This document shows positions 1 to 10,380 of a stretch of 64,000 nucleotides of DNA, piece by piece (the stretch's first letter is position 1; every line of letters starts with the position of its first letter). The translations under genes and the position numbers were made by a program. The DNA is from Nautilus pompilius (Eukaryota > Mollusca > Cephalopoda > Nautilida > Nautilidae). The notes beneath the pieces were generated by a model. The model did no database searches and was not told the origin of the DNA. It saw nothing but the letters and a program-made list of their open reading frames with translations. The stretch covers positions 1-64,000 of the forward strand of contig JACATO010000043.1 of the NCBI GenBank assembly GCA_018389105.1. Direction: 5' to 3'.

Positions 1-181
1 GGCAGCACCACAGAGAGAGAGAGAGAGGATGACGTCAACACACAGAGAGAAGAGAGAGACAGAGATGCTGAGAGGCTGAGAGAGAGATGCTGAGAGCGCT
101 GCTCAGAGGAGAGAGAGAGAGAGATGGAGAGGAGAGAGAGAGTGAGGGAGAGAGGAGAGTGAGAGAGAGAGGATGAGAGAG

Positions 182-227
<46 letters not shown>

Positions 228-340
228 TGGCGTCAGCACACAGAGAGAAGAGAGAGACAGAGATGCTGAGAGGCTGAGAGAGAGAGATGCTGAGAGCGAT
301 GCTCAGAGAGAGAGAGAGAGAGAGAGAGATGTTAAGATTT
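1..340. repeat. GA-rich minisatellite with GATGCTGAG and GATGACGTCA spacers
   Basis: Runs of (GA)n are broken by recurring words: GATGCTGAGAG appears several times, and a block beginning GATGACGTCA or GATGGCGTCA followed by ACACACAGAGAG appears at about 28 and 228. The window starts inside the array, so its left end is unknown. The reverse complement of the GCTGAG word (CTCAGC) is the spacer of the CT array at 36.75-38.1 kb, so the two probably belong to one repeat family. Arg/Glu- or Ser/Leu-rich frames here are repeat artefacts. Confidence 0.95.
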
Positions 341-2033
341 AAACATGTGTACGAGAACACCAGCTTTTGTCATATACCTACTTCAAAGAATCCAGCTAAA
401 AAGCGGTATGGGAATTTTCTAGGATTGATGGAAGGTATCGTAACATTAAATGCAAATAATTGGACGTTTACGTAGAACCATCCATTAGCTCGGTCGAGAA
501 GGTCGACCTCCCCTCTATGCTTACCACGGCTGCACGACGCCATACCGAAGTGCAACTTTTAAAGCTGACCAACACATCAGAGAAGAACGGGTTCTGTTAC
601 ATTTTAAATGTAGACGCTTTAAGTTTGGTCTAGATTTCCCCACAGGTCCGATCGGATACTTAAGATACTTTGGCGCAGTCATGGATTCAAAATGTTAATC
701 GACAAAAAAAAAAAAATCAACAATTTTCAGGTGAATCTGCCGACAAAAATAAGAGAGAGAGATGCGATTTTGTTCGCGGACACGAAAAACGCCACATTCG
801 GTCTACTGGACCATGACGGCTGTGTCTGTACGTTCTCCAGGCGAACCATAATTGGACCAGACGAAAGGTTTCCGTTTCATACATCAGTTGATGAGTAAAA
901 ATTCAACAACATACTGCAAGAGAAATTGATAGGTTTGATGAAACAAAGAATCGTTGATGGCAAGATGAAACGGTTTGTTTTTAAATCTGCTTTTGTGATG
1001 AAGTCACCAATGATTCGCTTCAGGTATATGGACATGATGCGAAATATAAATGATCTAAGTTTAAAGGGAAACCGTTATCAACTTTGGCATGCGTCAGTGG
1101 GTCAGGATTAAACAGATTTAAAGATAAATCTTACGGATGACGAACTGCTGCCTCTCTCTTTAATTTATATTAACCAAAGTTAAGCTAAATGCAACGGGAT
1201 TTTACAATAATTATAAAGAGAGGTTTGGTATTATCATGTTCGACAATCTCATTTAGAAAATTGGTTTTTTGACAACCCGGTGAGCATTTCAAAAAATGAT
1301 TAGATGGTGCAATATGTAAAAGATTGGTAAGTTATTTAGCCTAAAGTTAGCCATAGGAGAATATAAATAATTACTTTTCTTTGTTAGGTTTTTGCGTTTT
1401 CGTCAGTCAGGTGAAGCCGCGAGCGAGAAGAGCGATCTGGATAAGATGAGGCAGAACATCCCAGTGAGATGGAAGCTCGAAATACTTTAAATACTTTAGA
1501 AATGTAAGAAAATAAAGAAAAACCTCGGCATCAAAGCTAAAAGAAAGCAAAAAAAAAAAACGATAAAAAAGGCAGATTGACGTAATGGAAAGTTCTTGTA
1601 GATAAGAAAGTAGAAGGTTTATGTGAATGTTGGACAGGACGCCATCACATAGACCGACAGGAGAACGTACTGTTGGCAGGTTTCAGAGGTGAGTCGTAGT
1701 TAGAGCCACAGAAAATTCTCCTTTTTTTAAAAAAAATCCAACACGTCTACAGGGTATTTATCATGTCGGTGACTGAACTTGTATTTATCATCGGCCAGGA
1801 CTCCGGAGAACTAAACTTGGAGGGTTAAGTTGGAGACCAGCGTGGGTTTTTTAGCCACCCTAAAGAACGTTTTGGAAATGGTTTCCCAAAAAGACGCGAC
1901 TGTGAAACCTTCCATTTACACTCTGTCACGCGACAACCTTTGAATCTATCACTCTAAATGATGGAGAGCCAAATGGATTAACTTTTAATTAAGATAGCGA
2001 TTATGACAATGCTGACAATAAGTTTAAAATATA
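341..2033. other. No recognisable gene; weak coding-like stretch 692-1111
   Basis: Mostly AT-rich unique sequence. Two open stretches, 692-898 and 926-1111, are in the same plus-strand frame, separated by one TAA, and continue with only occasional stops to about 1180. Their composition is protein-like, but I recognise no family. They may be a decayed gene or chance. Otherwise I see only short poly-A tracts. Confidence 0.5.
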
Positions 2034-2035
2034 TA

Positions 2036-3336
2036 TAAGGTCTGTCGGAAAAGTATCCGACTTTATTTTTTTTCCCGTGTGAAGTAATAACATTAGGGAG
2101 GCAAAAGTGTGGATAGTGGAGCCGCATGCCTTCATGCACATGCGTGGTTTTTGCTGGGCTTGCTGGATGCGTCAGGTGCTGTACCACTTACTCGTCGCAT
2201 TTTCATTTTGTCCGTGATGACGGAACATGTGGAGCAACGATCTTGCATCAAGTTTCGCCAAAAGCTTGGAGATACCGTAGCGGAAACAATTCGCAAAATT
2301 CAACAAGGTTTTGGTGACAATGCCATGGGTGTTACCCAAATAAAAGAATGGTACAACAGGTTCAAAGATGGCCGCACATCGGTGGAGAGTGACCAGCGTT
2401 CCGGGAGGCCGTCAACAAGCTGCAATGTAGTTGTTATCGAGAAAGTGCAGATCTTGATAATGGAGGATTGTTGTTTGACGGTGCGGGAAATTGGTGACGA
2501 GGTTGGGATCAGTAAAGATTCTGCACATGCAATTTTAAAGAAGGATTTTGGCTTGCGCAGAGTGGCAGTGAAATTTGTGTCCAAGCTGCTTTCTCAGGAA
2601 CAACAACAACTTCGTCTTGAGGTTGCGCAGGACCTGCTGGATACTGCCAACAGGGATCCTGAGTTCCAGAAAACCGTGATAACTGAAGATGAGATGTGGG
2701 AGTACGGGTATGATCTGGAAACCAAAGCTCAGTCATCACAGTGGAAGCACCCAACGTCACCAAGGCCCAAAATTTCATGTCAGGTCCGGAGAAAAATCAA
2801 GGTGATGCTGACTGTTTTCTTCGACTACCAAGGCATTGTGCATCACAAATACGTACTAGAAGGACAAACAGTTACAAAGGAGTACTATCAGGAAGTCCTC
2901 TGACGTCTTCGTGATGCAGTTCGGCGCAAGAGACCGGATCTGTGGGTTCTCGCAAAACTGGCAGCTGCATTATGACAACGCCCCGGCTCATTCGTCGCAG
3001 CTGATCCAAGGTTTCTTGTCAAAGAAAGGCATTTCGCTCATTTGCCAGGTTCCCTACTCTCCAGACATGGCTCCTCCTGACTTCTGGTGGTTCCCAAAAA
3101 TGAAGATGGCACTGAAAGGCTCCTGCTTTGAGAGCCGAGAGGACATCATGCGGAATGCGACGGTGGAGCTGAGAGTCATTCTGGAAGCTTTCTAGACGTG
3201 CTTCGAACAGTGGAAGGATCGCTGGGCTGTGTGTGGAGGCACAAGGGGCCTACTTCGAAGGGGATTGGCAATTGAACCCCACCAAATACGTAATTTTTTC
3301 CCAGCCTAGGGTCGGATACTTTTTCGACAGACCTCA
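2036..3336 (+). mobile_element. mariner-family DNA transposon (GVQW3-like), about 1.3 kb
   Basis: Imperfect terminal inverted repeats of about 26 bp bound the element: the left end begins TAAGGTCTGTCGG, and the right end, read in reverse, begins TGAGGTCTGTCGA; both continue into AAAAGTATCCGAC. A TA dinucleotide flanks each side (2034-2035 and 3337-3338), the target-site duplication of Tc1/mariner elements. The length of 1301 bp is normal for mariner. The interior encodes a D,D34D transposase that is broken. The near-intact TIRs and few coding lesions suggest a fairly recent insertion. Confidence 0.93.
2217..3270 (+). pseudogene. Broken mariner transposase
   Basis: The frame opens at ATG 2217 and encodes the N-terminal helix-turn-helix half, with the mariner linker NRFKDGRTSVE...RSGRPST. 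The first catalytic Asp is in EDEMW, before the family signature YDLETKAQSSQW. A TGA at 2901-2903 interrupts the frame, and a frame change near 2935-2960 moves the reading into the frame carrying HYDNAPAH (second Asp) and YSPDMAPPDFW (third Asp). There are 34 residues between the last two, which defines D,D34D. A TAG at 3193-3195 and another frame change near 3220-3230 precede the usual C-terminal GAYFEGD. The catalytic triad is visible, but the gene cannot make a full protein. Family assignment is secure; exact lesion points are by eye. Confidence 0.9.
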
Positions 3337-3338
3337 TA

Positions 3339-4740
3339 TATATATGTATAGATAACAAGCAGTAATCATTTGTTGCAATAGTCCACGCTTAAAGTGACAG
3401 CAGCTCTCTTATTACTGCAAGAAACTGAAAAAAAACTTTAAAATATAAAATGTAATAATATTATTGAAATTTTAAATAAAATTTATTTTGTAGTTATATT
3501 TTAACGACGCCATTAAAAAATAAAATTTGACAATAAACTTAAAAGGGTAATTGAAATTAACATTCAATAGAAAGGTACGTGATGACATCTCGATGCATCC
3601 AGTCTTCCAATGGCGATACTACGAGGAGCCTTAGAACTGCTTGTTTCTATAATATCTGACTAATCATCTGGATCTTCTTTACTCCATGTTCTTCGCGAAC
3701 GTCCGATTATACAGCGGTGGCCAAAATTATTCTATCACCAAGAATAACTTCGATTTAGAAAGAAACAGAAAAGGCTGTACCGTATCTGTTATAATTCAGA
3801 TGCTGACCGGAATTTTGCTTTCTTGCAGCGGTTTTGTTTATAATCAGAACTTAATGCAAGTTATCCTAATATTCCGTTTCGTTTTCTTAAATCGGGTTCG
3901 CTTGTTTAAAAGTTAATTTTCAAATTTATCGTTTTTTTATATATATATTCTCGGCACTTGAACAAGTCAGAATAGTCACTAATTCCATTTAATGGAGTAT
4001 CGAGAAGAGAAAGGGCGACCAACAGGAGTCAAATGACAGGTCAGTTGTAGTCACCGCGACCAAAGCCTCGTTTAGGACTTTTTAAAAAAATCTAATTCAT
4101 CTTTTACGCATTCCAATTATTCAGTAATACTCTTCAAGAGATAACGAAAAGTGCGTATTTATTGAAGTTTTTCTTATTCATTCCCGAATTTCTACAAGAA
4201 CATACCACCTTAACGATGTCTGGTGTAGACGGTTTGTGAATACCACGAAAATACTTAATCTTCAGTCGAACACTCGAGTGTGGCGTTTTAAACTAACGCA
4301 AGAAAATTTCTAGGATATATACTTAGTATTCAACTAAAAATATGTCGGCTTACGTTATTTCGTCTGTATGGTTGTCATGGCAACTTTTACAAGCTCAATG
4401 AAAATGCAAAGGCAATCTTATTCAGTTTCCTCCTTAACTATTTGTACGAGCCGGGTTACCTGTTTTTTTTTTTAATTTTGAAGAAAACACTTGTTTAAAT
4501 CGTTCTGAATGTTATGCCTGTTTTATTATTCGTTTTAGAGACATTTTCTAAATGTGTGACGGTAACAAAATTTCCTGGCATCTTACCCTACTCATCCCTT
4601 ATTTTATAGGGGAGGAAACGTGGGCCAGATCGCTATTAATGGCCCGATGGATTCCATACCTGGATATTTTCATGTTCTGCTTGACGCGAGAAGAGCTCCA
4701 AGAAAGTACGAAAATAACTTTCCCCAACGTATCGGAATAA
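3339..4740. other. No recognisable gene
   Basis: AT-rich unique sequence with short poly-A/T tracts. Open frames at 3686-3916 and 4552-4740 are short, have no recognisable domain and no convincing splice or promoter context. Confidence 0.6.
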
Positions 4741-4744
4741 GCCG

Positions 4745-5284
4745 ATGACGTTAAAATTTCTATGTCAATACAAGTTCAGCTTTAATGTTTATGTAAACCT
4801 GTTGTATTTTCTTTTTCACGTAAAAACTCAAAGGTACGAAATCTATCCGATACTGCGGAAGCATTCACTGCCGGAAATGAGCTCGACGTTCCTCCAACCA
4901 ATACTGCTGAAGCATTCACTGCCGGAAATGAGCTCGACGTTCCTCCAACCGATACTGCTGAAGCATTCACTGCCGGAAATGAGCTCGACGTTCCTCCAAC
5001 CGATACTGCTGAAGCATTCACTGCCAGAAATGAGCTCGACGTTCCTCCAACCAATACTGCTGAAGCATCCACTGCCAGAAATGAGCTCGACGTTCCTCCA
5101 ACCGATACTGCTGAAGCATTCACTGCCGGAAATGAGCTCGACGTTCCTCCAACCGATACTGCTGAAGCATCCACTGCCAGGAAATGAGCTCGACGTTCCT
5201 CCAACCGATACTGCTGAAGCATTCACTGCCGGAAATGAGCTCGACGTTCCTCCAACCAATACTGCTGAAGCATCCACTGCCTGA
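4745..5284 (+). CDS. Hypothetical repeat-protein frame over a 51-bp minisatellite
   Basis: ATG 4745 opens a 179-residue frame. About 37 residues, including an aromatic/hydrophobic stretch, precede tandem copies of a 17-residue unit, LPEMSSTFLQPILLKHS. The 51-bp unit is a multiple of three, so several other frames are open as well, including one giving an acidic NELDVPPT-type unit. In this frame two of the three recurrent variable sites (CCG/CCA twice) are silent, and the third swaps Ser and Pro (TCA/CCA); in the alternative plus frame all three change the residue. That mildly favours this frame, but the sample is tiny. A one-base insertion in the seventh unit (about 5180) shifts the frame before the array ends. 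No known family. It may well be non-coding. Confidence 0.2.
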   Translation: MTLKFLCQYKFSFNVYVNLLYFLFHVKTQRYEIYPILRKHSLPEMSSTFLQPILLKHSLPEMSSTFLQPILLKHSLPEMSSTFLQPILLKHSLPEMSSTFLQPILLKHPLPEMSSTFLQPILLKHSLPEMSSTFLQPILLKHPLPGNELDVPPTDTAEAFTAGNELDVPPTNTAEASTA

Positions 5285-5357
5285 AATGAGCTCGACGTTC
5301 CTCCAACCAATACTGCTGAAGCATTCACTGCCGGAAATGAGCTCGACGTTCCTCCAA
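4858..5357. repeat. 51-bp minisatellite, 10 copies
   Basis: The word GAGCTCGACGTTCCTCC recurs ten times (first at 4879) at exact 51-base intervals, except for one 52-base step between copies six and seventh, caused by an extra G. Copies differ at only a few positions (TTC/TCC, GGA/AGA, GAT/AAT in one frame). Such high identity points to recent expansion or homogenisation. Confidence 0.97.
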
Positions 5358-5756
5358 ACTGTTCAGATAACATCATAGCGAACGTGGATACATTCTACAA
5401 AAAATCTGAATTTATTTCAATAAACTCAGCGTTACCCAGAACAACTCTGCTGTGAGTTTTGTTCCGACTTTCGTTTATTAAGCCTGGAAGCGGCAGGGTT
5501 TTATCCGTCGGCACAAAACGATAACCGCGGTTTTTGTATTCTCGAAGCTCTTAAGAGAGGGCTGCGGAAACAGGCTGACGACTCTCACGACAAACAGAAA
5601 TCGGACGATTTGATATAGCAGATTGGAAGGGCATCGCTGCGCATCAGAACGGCACTTCGTCTGAGAGTCTTTGATGCGTGGGTACATTAGGTCCAGCCTC
5701 CCATACGAGTGCAGCAATGATTCCGGGTAAAAAGCAAAACAACAACAGCAATAACG
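5358..5756. other. No recognisable gene
   Basis: Unique sequence between the minisatellite and the TAA tract. The minus-strand frame 5478-5717 has no recognisable domain. Confidence 0.6.
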
Positions 5757-5778
5757 ACAATAATAATATAAAATAATA

Positions 5779-5875
<97 letters not shown>

Positions 5876-5905
5876 TAATAATTAAAAATAATAATAATAA
5901 AACGC
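5757..5905. repeat. (TAA)n microsatellite
   Basis: Almost uninterrupted AAT/TAA triplets with a few one-base slips. Confidence 0.97.
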
Positions 5906-8900
5906 TGACGGTGGAACGAATCGGGTAAGTTCCTTGTCGCGGTTTGGCAGACTAATTGATCAGGCTCTGATGCTATCCTTGCCTAGATTTTATTACTACG
6001 AACGCGGTTCATTAAGTTTAAGATGACATTACGCCAGTACAGATCGCCATTGTTCTCTACCACAACACTGCTGCGCAGACTACCACTTTGTCTTATCCTT
6101 TAAGATGCTTCGCAGATTTTGAACTGGACGAAAGAAAGTTCATCTTTTATTACCGAAATAGAGAACCAAGAAAAGGCGACTTTGCGTCGTTTTTACATCA
6201 CGTTCAATGTCTGAACTATTCATAGGGAGATGCGAACATGACCTATCTTCTTCACCGGAACGACCGCGTGGAGTTATACCGTTTCTTTCCGCATCTAAAG
6301 AATGAAGAGTTCTGGAAAGGACTATTTGCTGTAAAAGTGCAGCGAGCCCCTTTTGGTCAGGAAACCGAAATCAGGAGATTTTCTTGGTAAATTCTTCAAA
6401 TGACTACAGTGATAAGCAAGATGGAGGAAGAGACGAAGAAATGCGTCTTAAAATTAGTTTTTGGCAGATTTTTAGTTATTAAAGATGAATTCGAAACTAC
6501 ATTGCCCAGCGCTCATAAACAAAAGCAAATAGTTCGTTGTACCGCCTGTTGTCCAGGAGTCGGTGTCAGATTCTCTGCAAATAAGTGGTAATGAGTTTAG
6601 ACACTTACTTCTGGCTTTCTTCATCATCACACTGTGTATGTTTTAAAAATGCAAGCTTTAATTTATTAGAATTTTTCAAATGAAAACTAATGGGCGATAG
6701 TTGTGTTCTTCCTTCTTACTCTGGCTATTTAAACCTCTATTGTCAGAAGATTTTAGGAGTCTTAATCTTGGCTGAAAATTTATGAGGCGACTTGCGAATC
6801 TGGCCAAGGTAGCAGCTATATCCAGTACATTCGACAATCCGAAACCCGGTTCGTTTTACTGAGTCTTCGAGAAGAATCTATGGAGGACGTTCAACCAAGA
6901 CATCCTGTACTTACTAACCGACGACGTTTTTGCGCTCGGATGCCGATTCCTATTGAGAAAAGTGAAGGAACAGCCATCTACGTTTGAGTTAGTCTTCGCT
7001 CACGTGCGGCGTAGACTGAGATTCGGTCATTCTAGTTTCGTTCTTTACCGCTTCGCTCTTCGGCTCGTTCTCCGGCTCGTCGGGAGGGCAGTGATGAAGG
7101 AGGCTGGTTGGTTCCTCTCTCTTGAAACGTCTCCACCGCAGCACTCGAGAAATTTCGCCGATTTGGTAACGTGGACAAAAAAAAAAATCCACTGCGAGAA
7201 CTTCCCTTTCAGATGTGGGTGAAAAACCGGAGTAACCGAAAAAGCCTACGTGGCCGATTGGGCGGAGAAAGGAGAAAAAATGGCGTGGAGTTTCGCCAAA
7301 CCGAGCGCCAGGCTACCACTAGGATAACAGGTAATGAATGTACTGAGACCATCTCAAATAATTATTAGTACAAAGACTTTGATGATTGTGTTTATGGAAT
7401 AAATTAAGTCAGTTTTAACTATATTACGAAAATAAAGTTGAGAAATTAGGAGCACACGACTCTTTTCTCTTCAAGATTTCTATCGTATAGGAAGGAAAGA
7501 AAGAGAAGCGAATATCAAAACTTCGTTAGTTAAGCGTCCAAGTCGAGAGGTCGTCACGTTTTCATTAATTAGCCGATCGTTGGATGCACCAGATGCTCAC
7601 TGATGCGAGAAATGTATTAGCAAGAGAACGGTCGAGAAAGCCATCAGTATTGGAGTTGCTATCAATTATTCAAAGAATTTTCCATCAAAACACATAATAC
7701 ATGTCCAAAAACGTTATTTTCAAAGATAACAGCAGAAAGGGGAAATAAGAAACCATGGAATTGCGAATTGAAGAAGTTTCTGGAATGGAAAATTCAATGC
7801 AAACTCGTTGATTTCTTTGTTGCCCTCTGTGTGTGTGTGTGTGTGTGTGTTGTTTTCGCATCATCATCATCTACGTCCACTGTCAGATGTATAATTTAGG
7901 CAGTCTAGTGGCAGGAAGAAAGAAGCCATTAATACTTGTACAAGACCAACCAGAATAAAGGTTCTGTTATTCGAAATGTTTTCTTTTCGTATCAATCTCT
8001 GCGCATGATGGCATTATGCTGTGCAAGAGTGTTATTCGCTGTAGACCTGGGGGTTTATTAGATCCCATCAATCATAGTACCATCCTTGTTTCTTCCGCCC
8101 TGAATGTACACCATTATTCCAGCACAGGCAATTCATGAAAACAACAGGTAATAGCTGTCGCGCTGTAAAATCTTGCTGTCACAAACTTTATAAGCAGGAA
8201 CTGGTAATCGCTTCGTTTACCTAGAAGAGAATATCTGTTAATCAGTCGTAGAAACAAGCTGGTCGGCGAGGTCGGAGACGAGATTTAGGCATGCAAACTG
8301 GAGTGGATTTACCGAGTGTCATCATAAATCCAGCTGTCCCGACTGACTGTTTTCCTCACCTGATGCAAATGCGAAACAGCAGAGGGGAAAAAAGACTCGA
8401 ATAATCTAACCACGTGCAGTGCTATTTCGTGTACAGATTAAGTAATTAGTGTGCGCTTACATTTATGTAAAGAACTCTTAGTTAAGGTAGACACTGACCA
8501 CAAATATCTGGAAATATTGGAGTCTACAGTACATTTGCCTATTACGAGTAACTAAAATCCATGGACTACAATCAGATGTTATCGACCCACGGCTAAAGTA
8601 GAAAACATTTTAAAAAAAAAAACGTGGTGAGTAAAATTTTACTTTTCAATTACATTTTCCATGATGGGTATACAAATATGGAAACATTGTAGTTTTTACC
8701 AGTTGTGCAGTAAAATCCACAATAGGAGTCCGCATACGGATCACGTGAGCGAGCACCTTTTACAGCAGGTCGGTTTCAGAATGACGTCAGACAAGTCGGC
8801 CTCGTTTCGAAGTTCGACGTAGCTCAGCCGAACTGCACGCACACTGACCGGTAATAGTAGCAACAGACGCAGCATAGATAGTTTTCGTTGTAAAGATGCT

Positions 8901-9553
8901 GATGACAAACATGATCAAAGGAACGGCCCTGCGGTGCAAGGGAATCCAGACCCCAGCAACACTTGCTGTCAGTCAGAGAGACTCCGGCGACCAGACAAAT
9001 GATCGGAAATGGTCTTCACTAGGCAGGGTATACGGTTAACCTGCACGACGTTCAAACCGCGTGAGAAGAGATCACGACTGGCACAAGGACTTTTCCGCTC
9101 ATCGTTTGGAAGTCACCCGATTGGTAAGAAGTACCCTGATGAGCTCGTTAGAGCTGTCTCATCGTCAGTACGTAGGACTCACCGACTTAAAGTCCTCACT
9201 CCCTGGATAAACCGTGTTTCCAAATTTCTTCCCGTCTATGGAACTCTCATAATCTGATTGCTAGTCGGAGTCATCAGGTGTTTCACTTCAGCCATACGTA
9301 GGCCATGAGCCAGTCGGGGACCTCGTCAGACCCGGACTTCGCCAATCGTCTCGCGATGTTTTGCTCTGTAGTTTCCCCCGGTAGAAATGCAGACGCCATT
9401 TCTTCATCATTAGACTATAATAAAATCCATGGATTAATTTTGCTAAGAAATACTCTGTTTTCTACAACTTTTGGAATCTGTGCGTTTCTTCGCGAGTAAA
9501 TTTAATTATAAAATATCAGATTTCAATACAATAGATTGTTATAGCAAATATAT
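5906..9553. other. No recognisable gene; promoter-like motifs near 8.74-8.80 kb
   Basis: Unique AT-rich sequence. A (GT)n tract lies at about 7830-7850. Around 8740-8795 a TCACGTGA E-box and a TGACGTCA CRE occur within about 50 bases, which could mark a promoter, but no gene start can be tied to them. Frames at 6953-7222 and 9009-9257 have no recognisable domain. Confidence 0.5.
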
Positions 9554-9982
9554 ATGGCAGCACAAATCCTGTGCCAAAAGTCTGGTGAAACTGTTAATAA
9601 TCATAAGTTTCACGAGGACGAATCCATCACTGAGACAGATTTAAATAATCTCGGTTTCGAAATCAAATCATCCTCTGCAATAAGACCAATGTCAGCAGCA
9701 ACTTTCCAAAGACATGAATCAGTTTGGTCGGGTAGGACACCGACGTCGCCAGACATGTCGTCTCCGAATCGCACGGGCGATGACGCAGTGGCTGCAGGAG
9801 GAAGATTCTGGGAGGTGAAAGGAACGCGAGAAGTGCTGGCGCCACCAAAAACAAAGGGGCTGATCACTATAGCTGACATGTCAGCTTTAACTTATATTTC
9901 CGCTGTTTCGCTTCGTTTTCGGCTCCAAGTCTTCGGAACGCCGCTCCACACATCTCTCGGCGGAAAAACCGTCCGGAAATAA
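9554..9982 (+). CDS. Unrecognised open frame, possible internal exon
   Basis: A 142-codon frame with protein-like composition; Ser/Thr/Asp/Glu-rich segments include DESITETDLNNLGFEI and SGRTPTSPDMSSPNR. An AG at 9559-9560 (…ATGGCAG) could be a splice acceptor, and GAG|GTGAAA near 9814-9820 could be a donor, giving a roughly 255-bp exon ending in GGRFWE. The part after that donor is less protein-like. I do not recognise a family. It overlaps the upstream edge of a GC-rich island. Chance cannot be excluded at this length. Confidence 0.25.
   Translation: MAAQILCQKSGETVNNHKFHEDESITETDLNNLGFEIKSSSAIRPMSAATFQRHESVWSGRTPTSPDMSSPNRTGDDAVAAGGRFWEVKGTREVLAPPKTKGLITIADMSALTYISAVSLRFRLQVFGTPLHTSLGGKTVRK
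9871..9886. other. Perfect 16-bp palindrome
   Basis: AGCTGACATGTCAGCT equals its own reverse complement. It sits at the edge of the GC-rich island. Function unknown. Confidence 0.9.
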
Positions 9983-10059
9983 AGAGGGGCCGAGCTGCTG
10001 CTTCTCTCGCTGTTTATGAATAAGTCGTCGGGATCTGATAACCGACGCCTTCTTAAGCC

Positions 10060-10380
10060 GAGACTCTAGCGCCATTGTCACGGACCTGGCCCCCCCCCCT
10101 CCTACGCTCCTGTCTTCGTTCCCCTTTTCCTCAGCAAACCCATTCCATTGCCGCGCTTTTATTCCGTTGTGATGAGGGGTCGCGGAAGGCGGACCTCGGG
10201 TACTCGCGTGAGCCATGCCCAGCTGCCCACACTGGCGGCCCGGAAGTATGGGGCGGACCGGACCGTACACTTCCGCTGTGAGCGGAAGCTGCGCGGCGTG
10301 AAAATCCATTTCGCATGTGAGAAAGTAGGCGACACGAACGCGGTGGTTTCTCATGAAGACGGAACCGTGAAGTAACCGAG
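10060..10380. promoter_or_regulatory. GC-rich, CpG-rich island with ETS-type sites
   Basis: GC- and CpG-rich sequence in an otherwise AT-rich region. CCGGAAGTA at 10240, ACTTCCGC at 10269 and GCGGAAGC at 10282 are ETS-family core motifs within 50 bases, a common feature of TATA-less animal promoters. A C10 run lies at 10090-10099. Open frames on both strands (for example 9887-10411 minus) reflect the GC content. Neither direction nor target gene can be assigned. Confidence 0.35.
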
